A stretch of DNA of 64,000 nt from Nocardia flavorosea NBRC 108225 (GCF_001613385.1 NZ_BDCG01000008.1:248001-312000), one strand, 5' to 3'; positions 31,940 to 43,032 are shown, numbered from the stretch's first letter. Notes: generated by a model from the sequence alone, not told the origin. Numbers and translations are program-made.

Positions 31940-33322
31940 CTATACGGCCGCTACCCGTTTGGCGATATCGTCGGCGATTTCCTCGGCCTGCGCCGGATCG
32001 GTGGCCTCCACCATCACCCGGACCAGTTCCTCGGTACCGCTCGGGCGCAGCAGAACACGTCCCGACTCCCCGAGCACGCGTTCGGCCTCCTGCACCGCGG
32101 CACGCACCTCCGCGGCCTCGGTAGCCGCCGCCTTATCGGTGACGGGCACGTTCACCAGCACCTGCGGCACCTTCTGCACCACATTCGCCAACTCCGCCAG
32201 CGGTTTTCCGGTCGCGGCCATCCGCGCCATCAACTGCAGGCCTGTGAGGACACCGTCACCGGTGGTACCGAAACGCGGAAAGACCACATGCCCGGATTGT
32301 TCACCGCCGAGGGTGAACCCGCCGCTGCGTAGTTCTTCGAGCACATAGCGGTCGCCGACACCGGTAGTGCGCACGGTGATTCCGGCGTCACGCATCGCGA
32401 TATGCAGACCCAGATTGCTCATCACGGTGGCGACCAGAGTGTTCTCGGCCAGGGTTCCGGCTTCGTGCATACCGAGAGCGAGGATGGCCATGATGGCGTC
32501 GCCGTCGACCAGTTCGCCGGCGGTGTCCACGGCCAGGCAGCGGTCGGCGTCGCCGTCGTGGGCCAGACCCAGATCGGCGCCGTGTTCGCGGACCGCGCGC
32601 TGCACCTGTTCCATATGGGTCGAACCCACACCGTCGTTGATGTTGAGGCCGTCGGGTTCGGCGTTGATCGCGATGACCTGCGCGCCGGCTTCCCGGTAGG
32701 CGGCCGGACCGACCTCCGACGCGGCGCCGTGCGCGCAGTCCACGACAACTGTCAGGCCGTTCAGGTCGCGGCCGGTGACCTCGACGAGGTGCTCGATATA
32801 ACGCTCATGGGTGCCTTCGAGACTGAATTCGGGCATATCGAATCCGGGATGCCGCGACCCCGGCGCGGCGAGCACCCGCCCGATACCCGCGCCGGTCGGC
32901 CGGACGAAATCACCGGCGCCCGCGACGGCCTCGATACGGTCCTCGACGCCGTCGTCGAGCTTGTGCCCGCCCGCCGCGAAGATCTTGATCCCGTTGTCGG
33001 GCATGGGATTGTGCGAGGCCGAGATCATCACTCCGAGGCTCGCACCGTGCAGGGCGGTCAGGTAGGCGACGGCGGGAGTCGGCAGCACACCGACGGGTAA
33101 CACGTCCATTCCGGCGGCGGTCAGCCCCGCGGTGACGGCGGCCTCCAGCATCTCCCCGCTCGCGCGCGGATCCCGGCCCACCACCGCGACCTTGCGGCGA
33201 CCGGACCGCACCTCGGTACCCAGAACCTGCGCCGCCGCGCCCGCGAGGCGCAGCGCGAGTTCCGGGCTCAACGAATCATTGGCCAGCCCGCGTACGCCGT
33301 CGGTGCCGAACAAACGTCCCAT
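31940..33322 (-). CDS. glmM: phosphoglucosamine mutase
   Basis: Converts GlcN-6-P to GlcN-1-P for UDP-GlcNAc. 460 residues. The active-site phosphoserine lies in [13 protein letters not shown], the metal loop in [12 protein letters not shown], the sugar-binding loop near [10 protein letters not shown], and the phosphate-binding loop in [14 protein letters not shown]. The ATG start [12 protein letters not shown] is standard. Confidence 0.97.
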   Translation of the reverse strand: MGRLFGTDGVRGLANDSLSPELALRLAGAAAQVLGTEVRSGRRKVAVVGRDPRASGEMLEAAVTAGLTAAGMDVLPVGVLPTPAVAYLTALHGASLGVMISASHNPMPDNGIKIFAAGGHKLDDGVEDRIEAVAGAGDFVRPTGAGIGRVLAAPGSRHPGFDMPEFSLEGTHERYIEHLVEVTGRDLNGLTVVVDCAHGAASEVGPAAYREAGAQVIAINAEPDGLNINDGVGSTHMEQVQRAVREHGADLGLAHDGDADRCLAVDTAGELVDGDAIMAILALGMHEAGTLAENTLVATVMSNLGLHIAMRDAGITVRTTGVGDRYVLEELRSGGFTLGGEQSGHVVFPRFGTTGDGVLTGLQLMARMAATGKPLAELANVVQKVPQVLVNVPVTDKAAATEAAEVRAAVQEAERVLGESGRVLLRPSGTEELVRVMVEATDPAQAEEIADDIAKRVAAV

Positions 33323-33415
33323 ACCTTGCCCCTGTCAGTGAGTCCACAGCGCGCGACGCTCCTGCCGTAACGCCGTCGAGACGGCCGGCCGACGAGCACC
33401 GCGGTAGATATAGCA

Positions 33416-33456
33416 CGAGAGCAGGCGACCAGACTCCGGCTGGTCGCCTGCTCTCG
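33416..33456 (-). terminator. 17-bp perfect hairpin after rpsI
   Basis: Arms 33416-33432 and 33440-33456 are perfect complements around a 7-base loop, 60 nt past the rpsI stop. A second, weaker hairpin (about 33465-33504) lies between it and the gene. It ends the rplM-rpsI transcript. Confidence 0.85.
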
Positions 33457-33515
33457 GAACCGACACCGGCCTGCCCACCCACATACCGTGAGCGGACAGG
33501 CCGGCACCGGTGATA

Positions 33516-34028
33516 TCAGCGCTTCGAGTACTGCGGCGCCTTACGGGCCTTCTTGAGGCCGTACTTCTTACGCTCGGTGGCACGTGGGTCACGAGTGAGG
33601 AACCCGGCGCGCTTGAGCGCGGGACGATCATCGGCGTTGGCCACGGTCAGCGCACGGGCGATGGCCAGGCGCAGCGCACCCGCCTGCCCGGAGGGGCCGC
33701 CGCCGTGCAGGCGCGCGAACACATCGAACGATTCCAGGCGCTCGACGGTGACCAGCGGGGACTTCACCAGCTGCTGGTGCACCTTGTTCGGGAAGTAGTC
33801 CTCGATCGAGCGGCCGTTGAGCACGAAGTTACCGGTACCCGGCACCAGGCGCACCCGGACCACGGCTTCCTTACGGCGGCCGACGGTCTGGACGGGACGG
33901 TCCAGCGGAGCCGCGAACTCGACGAACTCGGCATCGTCTTCGTAGACGACACCCTCGTCCAGGACCTCGGCGGCGGCGTCTTCGACGACCGCTTCGTCGT
34001 ATTCGGTGTATTCCTCGGGAGCGGTCAC
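33516..34028 (-). CDS. rpsI: 30S ribosomal protein S9
   Basis: 170 residues: an acidic N-terminal extension of about 45 residues usual in actinobacteria, then the S9 core ([33 protein letters not shown]) and the invariant basic end [12 protein letters not shown]. The GTG overlaps the rplM stop by 4 nt. Confidence 0.98.
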   Translation of the reverse strand: MTAPEEYTEYDEAVVEDAAAEVLDEGVVYEDDAEFVEFAAPLDRPVQTVGRRKEAVVRVRLVPGTGNFVLNGRSIEDYFPNKVHQQLVKSPLVTVERLESFDVFARLHGGGPSGQAGALRLAIARALTVANADDRPALKRAGFLTRDPRATERKKYGLKKARKAPQYSKR

Positions 34029-34468
34029 TGGGCCACCTGCTTGATCTCGAACGGAACGGGCTGCTGGGCGGCGTGCGGATGGTTCGGGCCCGCGTACACC
34101 TTCAGCTTGCCGGCGATGGCGTTGCCGAGCTTGTTCTTGGGGATCATGCCCTTCACGGCCTTCTCCACCAGGCGGTCGGGGCGGGTATCCAGCACCTCAC
34201 CGATAGTGCGGGACTTGAGGCCGCCGGGATGCCCGGAGTGGTGGTAGATGCGCTTACCGTCGCGCTTGTTGCCGCTGATGGCAACCTTGTCGGCGTTGAT
34301 GATGACGACGAAATCGCCACCATCCATATGCGGAGCGTAGGTCGGCTTGTGCTTGCCACGCAGCAGATTCGCTGCCTGAACGGCAAGACGGCCGAGCACT
34401 ACGTCAGTGGCGTCGATGACGTACCACTGCCGGGTCACGTCACCCGCCTTCGGGCTGTACGTAGGCAC
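34025..34468 (-). CDS. rplM: 50S ribosomal protein L13
   Basis: 147 residues, the usual actinobacterial length, with [44 protein letters not shown] and [11 protein letters not shown]. The GTG at 34468 has GGGAAG upstream and matches the family start [10 protein letters not shown]. First gene of the rplM-rpsI operon. Confidence 0.98.
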   Translation of the reverse strand: MPTYSPKAGDVTRQWYVIDATDVVLGRLAVQAANLLRGKHKPTYAPHMDGGDFVVIINADKVAISGNKRDGKRIYHHSGHPGGLKSRTIGEVLDTRPDRLVEKAVKGMIPKNKLGNAIAGKLKVYAGPNHPHAAQQPVPFEIKQVAQ

Positions 34469-34619
34469 AGTGCTTCCCTGTCTGTCGTCGATGCTGCCGG
34501 CCAAAATGCGCGGACGAGAAGTTCCCGGCGGCCGGTTGAGACCCGGGCCTCGGTGTTCCGCACACCAGCGGACCACGATACCAGCCGGGCAGTGCCCCCC
34601 GAAATCGGCCGCTACCGGC

Positions 34620-36494
34620 TCAGATGTCGAACGGAGGACCGGGGTCGGTGACGCCCGGCCGGCCGGGCACCAGATAGCGCAGGGTGTCGATACCGGATCG
34701 GCCGCATTCGACGCCGTCGCCGGCCGGAGCTTCCCGGCCGGGTGCGGGTTCGCCCGGGGCGGGGGCCGGTGCCTGCGCGTAGAGCGGACGCTGCAGCGGT
34801 ACCACCCCGGCCCGGTCGGGCGGTTCCACCAGCACGCGCGGCATGGGCACACAGCCGGCGGCGCGATGCGCGATCAGGGTATCGACCGTGTGCCCGGCCG
34901 GACCGATGGCGCCGGTCGGCGCGATATGCGCCTGCGCGGTAGCCGACCCGCCGACGACCCCGGCTGCGGCGAGAGCCGCCACACCCAGCACGGTGTGCGC
35001 ACCGAACATGTTGTCCTTCATCTTGTTCCAGAGCTTGCCCTTGCCCTGGTCGTCGTCCCCCTCGGTGTCACCGGCGGGCGCCCCACCCTGCTGTCCCGGG
35101 CCGGGCCGGCGCGGCACTGCGGCCTGGCTGCCGGTTTCGGGGTCCGGGGCGCGGGTGAACCGTCCTGCCGGTCCGGAGCCGGGGGGTGGTACGTCACCGC
35201 GGCCGACCTGGACGGTGGCGTCGTCGCTCGCCGGCCCCGGCGAGGTGCCGTACTGATGCTGCGGTCCCGAATAGGGATCGGCCGACGGATCGGTACCCGG
35301 TGCGCGACCACCGCCTCCTGGAATGGGCGCTCCGGGAGGCGCCGAACCGGGCCCGCCGGGCCGCGACGGGCCGGAACCCGAGGCGTTCGGGCCGGTGTGG
35401 GCCAGGTGCGGTCCTGTGCCCGACGCCCCAGTCGGACCCGGCGGGGAAGTACGCGGACCGGAACCCTCGGCGGGCGGGTGCGAATGCGGTCCGGCGGCGG
35501 GATTCCGCATCGGCGAACCAGCCACCCCCTCCGGTCTCCCGGGCGCTCCGTACTGCGGAACCGGCATATTCGGACCGTCGGGCGGCGCTGTCTGCGAGTA
35601 GCCCGCTGAGTCCCCCTCCTCGTCGTCGTCCTCGTTCTCGCTCACCAGCAGATGCGTGGCGCCGAGAACAAGGGCGTGCATGGGGTGTTCAGCCTTCTTC
35701 AGCCGCTGCCCGAGATGATTACGGAAGGCGAAGCGCAGGGTTTCGTTGAAGACGACCTGGCCCGCCAGCAGGACCGTCGAATTGTCCGCGCCGATTGCCC
35801 GGGCCGCGGCCATCACCTCGATCACGGTGTCGTCGGCGACCCGCGGGTCGCGCGTGGATTCGGGGTCGATCGGGACGTACACCGATTCGGTGGGCCGTTC
35901 CTCGTCGCCGTGGACTGCGACCACGAGCACATTGGCGCGGCCGTCGACCACTTGGCCGTCGAAATGGACCGCCGTCGCGCCGAGGCCGTCGGGCAGCCGG
36001 TGATCGGGTGCCCGGACCAGGCCGAGCGCCCGCACATACCCGGACAGCGCGATGGACTCCGGAATCGGCTCCACCTCGACATCGAGCTGCTCGACCAGTC
36101 GCGCGTAGGCGTCGATCTTCGGGTCCGGCCAGTCGTCCGGATACGGCAGCGCGATCACATCGGGTTTACCGCGCAGATGCGTTCCGACGGAGGCCAGCGG
36201 GTTGTAGAGGCGGGCCCGGAAGACCAGCTCGGCGGGCCACGTGGCGCCCGCGATCACGATCTGCGGATGCCCGAGGATCTCCCGTACGTCCGGAATAGCC
36301 ATACCCAGGTCGGGCCGCTGCCGGCCCGCCGCGGCGGTATAGAGCTTGCCGGAGGCATCGGCCAGCAGATAGGCGGGTGGGTTGTAGCTTCCCTCGACCT
36401 GGACAGGGCGGATGGGCACGCCGGATCCGCCCGCGGCCACGGACACCACATCCCACCCGAGGTGTACCGCACCAACTCGCACCATCACAGGCAT
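34620..36494 (-). CDS. membrane protein with degenerate actin/Hsp70-like N-terminus
   Basis: 624 residues from the ATG at 36494; an ATG at 36485 is equally possible. The N-terminal ~310 residues ([19 protein letters not shown]..., ending [15 protein letters not shown]) have the rhythm of an Hsp70/actin nucleotide-binding domain, but the glycine-rich phosphate and adenosine motifs are eroded. A Gly/Pro/Ser-rich linker runs to about residue 520. A single membrane helix ([19 protein letters not shown]) follows, then a short exported tail with two Cys. The layout mirrors the Hsp70-like protein at 13095. It follows the FHA-ABC gene after 82 nt, probably in one operon. Confidence 0.65.
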   Translation of the reverse strand: MPVMVRVGAVHLGWDVVSVAAGGSGVPIRPVQVEGSYNPPAYLLADASGKLYTAAAGRQRPDLGMAIPDVREILGHPQIVIAGATWPAELVFRARLYNPLASVGTHLRGKPDVIALPYPDDWPDPKIDAYARLVEQLDVEVEPIPESIALSGYVRALGLVRAPDHRLPDGLGATAVHFDGQVVDGRANVLVVAVHGDEERPTESVYVPIDPESTRDPRVADDTVIEVMAAARAIGADNSTVLLAGQVVFNETLRFAFRNHLGQRLKKAEHPMHALVLGATHLLVSENEDDDEEGDSAGYSQTAPPDGPNMPVPQYGAPGRPEGVAGSPMRNPAAGPHSHPPAEGSGPRTSPPGPTGASGTGPHLAHTGPNASGSGPSRPGGPGSAPPGAPIPGGGGRAPGTDPSADPYSGPQHQYGTSPGPASDDATVQVGRGDVPPPGSGPAGRFTRAPDPETGSQAAVPRRPGPGQQGGAPAGDTEGDDDQGKGKLWNKMKDNMFGAHTVLGVAALAAAGVVGGSATAQAHIAPTGAIGPAGHTVDTLIAHRAAGCVPMPRVLVEPPDRAGVVPLQRPLYAQAPAPAPGEPAPGREAPAGDGVECGRSGIDTLRYLVPGRPGVTDPGPPFDI

Positions 36495-36576
36495 CAGTGT
36501 GCCTGGTGTGTGGCCGTCGCGCTCGCCGCCCCCACCCACCAGCGGTGCGAACAGTGGAAGCAGCCGGTCATCGATC

Positions 36577-39303
36577 TCACCGCGCCGACTTCTTGAGCCG
36601 CAACCGGCTCCAGGTGAGCAATGCGAGCACCACCGCGAGGGCCACCACCATGCCGATATCCAGGAACCACGCACCGCGGGTGTGTTCCCAGAGCCCGTCC
36701 GGTTGCGCCGCGATGAACAGCTCCCGAATATTCACCGTCGACGCCGCCGAGGCATATCCCCACCGCGACGGGAACAGCCAGGTGACCTGCTCCAGCACCA
36801 CCCGGTCGGTGACCGGGATCATCCCGCCGGCCATCACCAGAAGGCCCATGATCGCCACCGCCAGCAGCGGCATCACCTGTTCACTGGACCTGGCCAGGCT
36901 CGACAACAGCAACCCGAGCACCACACAGGACACCGCCGTCACCGCGATATCGATGTACAGCTCGGCACCGCCCATCGCCAGCACCGCCCCCTCCTGCGGG
37001 CGCTTCTTCCCGAGCAGTACGAAACCGACCAGCACCGCCGACTGCACCAGCGCGGCGAGACCGAAGATCGTGACCTTGGCCCACAGGTAGGCTCCCGACC
37101 GCAACCCGACCGCGCGTTCGCGCACGTAGATCGTGCGCTCCCCCACCAGATCACGCACGGTGAGGGTCATCCCCATGAAGCAGGCGCCGAGGATCAGCAC
37201 CACCAGCAGCATCTGCGGCTCCGAATCACCGTTGGGCACGAAGGTGCCGTCGTCCTGCTGGATCAGCGGCGGCCGGCCGAACCCGTTGCTACCGGGCACC
37301 AGCAGCGACAGACCGCCGAGCACGAACGGCAGCAGCACCAGGAACGCCATATAGCCGCGGTCGGCCAGGATCAACCGCAGCTGCCGCCGGGCCAGGGTGG
37401 AGAACTGTTTCCAGGCGCCCGACTGTGGCGGCGAACCACCTCCGCTCTGTCGCGCCGCGGGTGGCGGCGGGGGCGGTAGCGCCGCCTGCCGGGATCGATA
37501 GTGGGCGAAGGCCGCATCGGGGTTGGCGGCGACATCGGCGAAGATCTTGGCCCAGTCGCTGGTGCCGAGCGCGGATTCGACGCCCGCCGGGTTACCCGCG
37601 TAGGCGGTTTTCCCGCCGGGGGCCAGCAGCACCACTTGATCGCACATATCCAGGCAGGCCACGGAGTGCGTGACCACGATGACCACCCGCCCGGCATCGG
37701 CCAGTTCGCGCAACATCATCATGACCTGCCGGTCCAGTGCCGGGTCGAGACCGGAGGTGGGCTCGTCCAGGATCAGCAGCGAGGGGCCGGTGAGCAGTTC
37801 CAGCGCCACCGAGGCGCGTTTGCGCTGCCCGCCGGAGAGCCGGTCCACCCGGGTGTCGGCGTGCTCGGTGAGCGAGAGTTCGCGCAGTACGCCGTCGATC
37901 ACCTGCTGCCGGTCGGCCTTGGAGGAGTCGGGCGGCAGCCGCAGTTCGGCCGCGAAACCGAGTGCCTGCCGCACCGTGAGCTGACGGTGCAGCACATCGT
38001 CCTGGGGGACCATGCCGATACGCGATCGCAGCGCCTCGTATTCGGCATGCAGGTCACGGCCTTCGAAGACCACCTGCCCGCCCGAGGGCTGGGTGCTGCC
38101 CGCGATCAGCCGGGACAGGGTGGATTTGCCGGCACCGGACGGTCCGATCAAGGCAGTGAGCGTGCCGCGTCCGGCCTGCATGTTCACGTCCACCAGCAAC
38201 TGCTTGTTGCCTTCGACGGTGAACCCGACCCCGTGCACGGTCAATCCCTGTTCGGCGACCGGGCGCTGCCGGTGCGCCAGCGTGCCCTGGGAGACCTCGA
38301 AGTCGATATTGCCGATGGTGATGATGTCGCGTTCGCGCAGCACCGTGCGCTGCTGGCGGACGCCGTTGACGAACGTGCCGTTGGCCGAACCCAGATCCTC
38401 GATGACCAGGCCTTCGGAGCCCGCGACCAGCCGGGCATGCTTACGCGACGCCAGCGGATCGTTGACCACGATCTGGTTGTCGGAAGTACGTCCGATGGCC
38501 AGCCCGCCCGGCGGAATCCGGTCGGCCCGGGCTATCGGGCCCTCGCTGGCGCGGTGCCGCACCGGCGGTACCGCGGCAATACTTGCTTTGGCGGTCATGT
38601 TCACGTTGGCCGGTTGCTGCGGGGCCGGGCCGGACTGCGGGGCGGGTGGGGAATGCGGGGTCGCGGCCGAATGCGAGAGCGGACCGGAATGCGGGGGTTG
38701 TGACGGATGCCCCGGACTCGGCGCCCACGGCTGCGGCTGCTGATGCGGCGGGTGTTGCGCGAGCGGCGGATTCAGCGGGGCGGGGGCCCGCTGCGCGACC
38801 TGCGGTTGCGCAGCGGGTTGCGGTCGGTGCGGCGGCTGTGCCGGTTGATGCTGCTGCCCACCGGGAAATTGCTGCCCACCGCCGGGGAAATGCTGCTGCC
38901 CACCGGAGAACTGCTGCTGACCCGATGGGTACGGCTGCTGCCCGGACGGAAACTGCTGCTGCGCAGGCCGCTGCGCCTGCTGCTGCGGAACTCCGGACGG
39001 AACCAGCCACAGCAGCGGCCCGGTGATCGCGTCACCGAGCCGGACCTGCGTGGGCCGGTCGATCGGGACGGGCCCACCGAGCCGGCGTGCGTCGACGAAC
39101 ACCCCGTTGGTACTGCCGTTGTCGGTGAGCACCCAGGCTCCCGACTGCCAGGCCAGAATCGCGTGGACCCGCGAAACCAGCGGACTGTCGACGAACAGCG
39201 TCACCTCGGGCGCACGGCCCAAAGTGATCTGTTGATTCGAATCGAAGACACGTTCGGTTCCATCGTGGCGCACCGTGATAGTGCGCACCCCCGGTGCAGA
39301 CAT
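36577..39303 (-). CDS. FHA-domain ABC transporter, Rv1747-like
   Basis: 908 residues. The first FHA domain is at about 20-95 (ITLGRAPEVTL, SRVHAIL, NGSTNGVFV). A Gln/Pro-rich linker to about 250 is followed by a second FHA (IGRTSDNQIVV, SRKHARLV, GSANGTFVNG). The ABC ATPase has Walker A GPSGAGKSTLSRL, signature LSGGQRKRASVAL and Walker B LLILDEPTSGLD. A C-terminal ABC2-type membrane domain has about six helices. Mycobacterial Rv1747 has the same order and is a phospho-regulated exporter of cell-wall glycolipid. The FHA domains imply control by a Ser/Thr kinase encoded elsewhere. The ribosome site is weak. Confidence 0.9.
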   Translation of the reverse strand: MSAPGVRTITVRHDGTERVFDSNQQITLGRAPEVTLFVDSPLVSRVHAILAWQSGAWVLTDNGSTNGVFVDARRLGGPVPIDRPTQVRLGDAITGPLLWLVPSGVPQQQAQRPAQQQFPSGQQPYPSGQQQFSGGQQHFPGGGQQFPGGQQHQPAQPPHRPQPAAQPQVAQRAPAPLNPPLAQHPPHQQPQPWAPSPGHPSQPPHSGPLSHSAATPHSPPAPQSGPAPQQPANVNMTAKASIAAVPPVRHRASEGPIARADRIPPGGLAIGRTSDNQIVVNDPLASRKHARLVAGSEGLVIEDLGSANGTFVNGVRQQRTVLRERDIITIGNIDFEVSQGTLAHRQRPVAEQGLTVHGVGFTVEGNKQLLVDVNMQAGRGTLTALIGPSGAGKSTLSRLIAGSTQPSGGQVVFEGRDLHAEYEALRSRIGMVPQDDVLHRQLTVRQALGFAAELRLPPDSSKADRQQVIDGVLRELSLTEHADTRVDRLSGGQRKRASVALELLTGPSLLILDEPTSGLDPALDRQVMMMLRELADAGRVVIVVTHSVACLDMCDQVVLLAPGGKTAYAGNPAGVESALGTSDWAKIFADVAANPDAAFAHYRSRQAALPPPPPPAARQSGGGSPPQSGAWKQFSTLARRQLRLILADRGYMAFLVLLPFVLGGLSLLVPGSNGFGRPPLIQQDDGTFVPNGDSEPQMLLVVLILGACFMGMTLTVRDLVGERTIYVRERAVGLRSGAYLWAKVTIFGLAALVQSAVLVGFVLLGKKRPQEGAVLAMGGAELYIDIAVTAVSCVVLGLLLSSLARSSEQVMPLLAVAIMGLLVMAGGMIPVTDRVVLEQVTWLFPSRWGYASAASTVNIRELFIAAQPDGLWEHTRGAWFLDIGMVVALAVVLALLTWSRLRLKKSAR

Positions 39304-39418
39304 GCAGCGGATACTATTCCATTACCCGGGCATCGGAGATGCCCCCGCTTGGGGGGTGATCACCCCGCTCAGCGGGAGATGCCAGCACCCGAACCGGCCG
39401 AAAAATGGGGGAGGATCC

Positions 39419-40852
39419 ATGCCGAAACTCCGGGTCGCCGCATTCGCTGTGGCGGCGCTGTGCGCAGTGCTGCTGGTCACCGGGTGTACCCGCGCCGTGG
39501 ACGGCCGGGCGGTCTCGATCTACGACAATCCTTTCCAGGTGGCCGGGCTGCCCACGACGAGCGGCCCCAACGGGCCGCGCGCGAACGTCCCGCCCACCGA
39601 TTTGAGTGCCGAAAACGGTGACGGCGGCGAGATCGACACGTTGGCGTTGAACGCGGTCACCGACGTCCAGGCGTACTGGGAGAAGCACTACGGCACCGAG
39701 TTCGAGGGCGAATTCGACCCGGTGGCGAAGCTGATCTCCTGGAGTGCCCGCGATTCCCGCCGCGAATCGGTGGAATTCTGCACCGAATCGACCTACCGGA
39801 TGGTCAATGCCGCCTACTGCCGGCTGGACAACTCCATCGGCTGGGACCGGGAGCTGCTGCTGCCGACGATGTCGGAGACATTCGGGCAGATGGCGGTGGT
39901 GATGGTGATCGCCCACGAATACGGTCACGCGATCCAGAACAACGCCGATATCGTCGACCGCGACGATCCGGTCATCGTCAAGGAACAGCAGGCCGACTGT
40001 TTCGCCGGCGCCTACATGCGCTGGGTCGCGGAGGGCGAATCGGACTACTTCACCATCAACACCTCCGACGGCTTGAATTCGGTACTCGCCGCGACGGTCG
40101 CGATCCGCGATTCCGATCCCGACGACCCGGAAAGCGTGCACGGTTCGGCCTTCGAGCGAGTCACCGCCGTGCAGGTCGGTTTCACCGACGGCGCCAAGGG
40201 CTGCAAGGGCATCGATATGGACGAGATCGAACAGCGTCGTGGCGATCTGCCACAGAGGTTCGACGGCGCCTCCGGCGAATTCGATATCACCGAGGAGAGC
40301 CTGGTCGAACTGAGCAAGGCGCTTTCGGTGATCCTGCCGGTGCCCGACGAGCCGGCCTACAGCTTCGAAGGCGCCGAAATCGACTGCCGTGACGGGGTGT
40401 CCACCGAGCCCGTCACCTACTGCCCAGCGAACAATACGATCGCGACCAATGTCGACGGGCTCTCCGAACGCGGGGCGGCGACCGACGATTCCGATGTTCC
40501 GCTGCCGGTGAAGGTGACCGGTGACTACAACGGCTACGTCGTGTTCATCTCCCGCTACACCCTCTCGGTGCAGCGCAGCCGCGACCAGGAACTGGTGGGC
40601 GCGAAAACCGGATTGCGTGCGGCATGCCTATCCGGTGTGGCCACCGGCAAACTGGCCGAGACCGGCCGCGCCGAGGGCGACATCACGCTGGCCGCGGGCG
40701 ATCTGGACGAAGCGGTATCCGGCCTGCTCACCGATGGTCTCGCCGCCAGTGATGTGGAAGGCAAGACGGTGCCGAGCGGGTTCTCCCGGGTCGATGCCTT
40801 CCGCGCCGGTGTGCTGGGCGGAGAGGAAACCTGCGCCGCCAGGTACGAGTAG
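39419..40852 (+). CDS. zinc metalloprotease lipoprotein
   Basis: 477 residues. The signal peptide ends at lipobox LLVTGC (Cys23), so it is anchored outside the membrane. The zinc motif HExxH is present as IAHEYGHAIQ. A downstream acidic ligand is likely in KEQQADCFAGAYMRWV, as in the YpfJ-type neutral zinc peptidases; it also resembles mycobacterial LpqM-like lipoprotein peptidases. GGAGG lies 5 nt before the ATG. It is divergent from the FHA-ABC exporter. The substrate is unknown. Confidence 0.85.
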   Translation: MPKLRVAAFAVAALCAVLLVTGCTRAVDGRAVSIYDNPFQVAGLPTTSGPNGPRANVPPTDLSAENGDGGEIDTLALNAVTDVQAYWEKHYGTEFEGEFDPVAKLISWSARDSRRESVEFCTESTYRMVNAAYCRLDNSIGWDRELLLPTMSETFGQMAVVMVIAHEYGHAIQNNADIVDRDDPVIVKEQQADCFAGAYMRWVAEGESDYFTINTSDGLNSVLAATVAIRDSDPDDPESVHGSAFERVTAVQVGFTDGAKGCKGIDMDEIEQRRGDLPQRFDGASGEFDITEESLVELSKALSVILPVPDEPAYSFEGAEIDCRDGVSTEPVTYCPANNTIATNVDGLSERGAATDDSDVPLPVKVTGDYNGYVVFISRYTLSVQRSRDQELVGAKTGLRAACLSGVATGKLAETGRAEGDITLAAGDLDEAVSGLLTDGLAASDVEGKTVPSGFSRVDAFRAGVLGGEETCAARYE

Positions 40853-40873
40853 TAGCGAGACCGGTAGCCCGTG

Positions 40874-42889
40874 TCAGGATCCGAAAGGTGGCGGCGCGGC
40901 GGATTCGAAGCGCAGCATGCGGTTACCGATCAGGATCTCCGTTCCCGGCACCAGCACCAGCGGCTGATGCGGCGGTACCCGCACCCATTCCCGGAATCCG
41001 GGTGCGCGGGTCCGGGTGCCGTTCGTGGATCCCCGGTCCACCAGCGTCACATCCCATTCGACCAGCAGGAGTTCCGCGTGTGCGCGCGACATGCCTCCCG
41101 AGTTGTCGGTGACCTGCAGCGGAGTGAGCCCGCGGCGGGCCGGCTCGGATTTCTCCGGATCGCGGCCGAGGACGGAATCGGTCTCCAGCAGATAGGTCGA
41201 GCCGTCGTCCAGGACCAGAATGCCCAGCGGAGGTCGCATCACCTCGATGAGCGGCTGGGTTTGATCCACCGGCATCCCGCACACACTGCAGAACGCCGAG
41301 CGCGGGTCGGTGGGGTGGGCGCGCGCACATTTGAACCCCCTGACCTTCACCGTCAGCGCGGCACCTTTCGCGGTGGCTTCGGTGCGCCGGCGCAGTTCCG
41401 CATCAAGGGGCGGGGCCCCCGGCGGGCCCTGCCGTACCCGCTCGCCCGAGCCCGGCTGCGGTACCGGGATATCCATATGTGGGGTGGGATGCGCGGGCGG
41501 CGGCCCGTGCGGCGAGCCGGACCGGTCCGGGAGTGAATCGGCGGTCTCGTCGAGACCCTCCCGGGGCACGCTCGGCCGCGGCGGTTGCCGACTGCTGATC
41601 TCGGTCTGTGCGTGATGAGGATCGGTGGGAGCCGGCCGGTCGCTGACCGGTCCGCGATCGCCTGCGGAGGCGACCGTCGCTCGCTCGGACAGTTGCACAC
41701 TGTCCACCGGCGGATTCGGTACCGACGCGATCCGGCCACCCGAGTCGCGCCACACGACCGGCGATTCGCCCTCGCCGGGGCGCGGAGTGCCGGTCTCGTC
41801 CTCTGCATCGCGGTCGGCTGCCCCGGGCTCCGCCACCGGGTCCTCGTGCGTCGGCCCTGCCTCGGGGCCCCCGGCTTGCGGGCCATCCCGCGTCGCCCCC
41901 GCCGGGGAGTCCCCAGCTCCTGGACCACTCGCCGTAGCCGCAGAGCCTTCCCTCGCATCCGGAGTATCCCTTGTCCCGGGACCTTGCACGTCGTTCCCGG
42001 AACCCCCTGCTCGGCCCTCGGTCTCGGGACCTCGCCGCTTCGTCCCGGAGCTTTCCACTGTCGTGCCCGAGGTGCTCCGGTCCGCCGGAGCCGGCGTGGG
42101 ACCCACGGTGTTTTCCACTGCCGGTCCCGCTACGCCGTCGACCTCCGGATCTCCGGACGTACCCCCGAAACCTCTCGCCGACATGTCCGCAGTTCCCGAT
42201 CCCGCCGCCGGGATATCCGCAATATCCGGCCTCACCAGGGGTTCCGCGGACTGCTCCCGGCCGCCGCGCACGCCTCTTTTATCGAGTACCACCCCGCTGC
42301 CCCGGCCCGGTTCCACCGGCTCGGCAACTCGACGGGCCGCCGGCGTCCACGCGATCGCCCCGCCTGCTTCGGCGATGCCCTCGACCAGCCGGCCGATCCC
42401 GCGGGCGGCGGGAAGCTCCGGCCGGGCAGCCTCGTCGTCCGGATCCGTGAGCGGATCGTCGACGAACAGCGCCACCGCGCGGGAGGGGACGGAGGTGGTC
42501 CGGTCGACGGTGAACGCCCCGTCGCGGCCGTGGAAGTATTCGGTGGTCTCGCCGGCCACGACTGCGGTGACGGCGCCGTGCAGGAAGATCGCCACCCGGC
42601 CCGGCCCCGCGGCGGACAGGATCCCGAAATCGGCCGGACCGCCGGGGCCGGCCTGCGCCGTGTATGCCGTGAGCCATCTGGTGACGTGCCGGGCGATCGT
42701 GGCGCCGGGCCCCTCGGGTTGCCGGGCGCCGGCCTCGTAGACCAGTTCGGCCAGGGCCACCAGCGCCCGCACCGCGGGCGAATCCGGGGTGGGGCGACCG
42801 GCGCCGCGGTGGGCGACCAGCACCACCGCGCCCGCGACCCGGGCCACGGCATGCGGCCCGGGCACCACCTCGACCTGCTGGTCCTGCAT
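40874..42889 (-). CDS. FHA-domain protein with zinc-ribbon-like motif
   Basis: 671 residues from the ATG at 42889, which has GGAG upstream; a TTG three codons earlier is less likely. The N-terminal ~190 residues form an unrecognised globular domain. A long Gly/Pro/Ser/Asp-rich region follows to about 500. A cysteine cluster (FKCARAHPTD...FCSVCG) may bind zinc. The C-terminal FHA domain has VLGRDPEKSEPARRG, MSRAHAEL and GSTNGTRTRA. It is convergent with the zinc protease gene. Probably a phosphothreonine-reading adaptor; the partner kinase is not in the window. Confidence 0.8.
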   Translation of the reverse strand: MQDQQVEVVPGPHAVARVAGAVVLVAHRGAGRPTPDSPAVRALVALAELVYEAGARQPEGPGATIARHVTRWLTAYTAQAGPGGPADFGILSAAGPGRVAIFLHGAVTAVVAGETTEYFHGRDGAFTVDRTTSVPSRAVALFVDDPLTDPDDEAARPELPAARGIGRLVEGIAEAGGAIAWTPAARRVAEPVEPGRGSGVVLDKRGVRGGREQSAEPLVRPDIADIPAAGSGTADMSARGFGGTSGDPEVDGVAGPAVENTVGPTPAPADRSTSGTTVESSGTKRRGPETEGRAGGSGNDVQGPGTRDTPDAREGSAATASGPGAGDSPAGATRDGPQAGGPEAGPTHEDPVAEPGAADRDAEDETGTPRPGEGESPVVWRDSGGRIASVPNPPVDSVQLSERATVASAGDRGPVSDRPAPTDPHHAQTEISSRQPPRPSVPREGLDETADSLPDRSGSPHGPPPAHPTPHMDIPVPQPGSGERVRQGPPGAPPLDAELRRRTEATAKGAALTVKVRGFKCARAHPTDPRSAFCSVCGMPVDQTQPLIEVMRPPLGILVLDDGSTYLLETDSVLGRDPEKSEPARRGLTPLQVTDNSGGMSRAHAELLLVEWDVTLVDRGSTNGTRTRAPGFREWVRVPPHQPLVLVPGTEILIGNRMLRFESAAPPPFGS

Positions 42890-43032
42890 ACGGATCAATC
42901 TCCGCCCGGGTACTGCCGCGGATTATCTGCCATCACATCAGGGTATGGCACGGCCGCGACGGGCCCTCCCCGAGATCACGGGACGTCGGGTAACTTCGAC
43001 ACTGCAGCTTCGATCGGAACGAGAGGCGGCCC

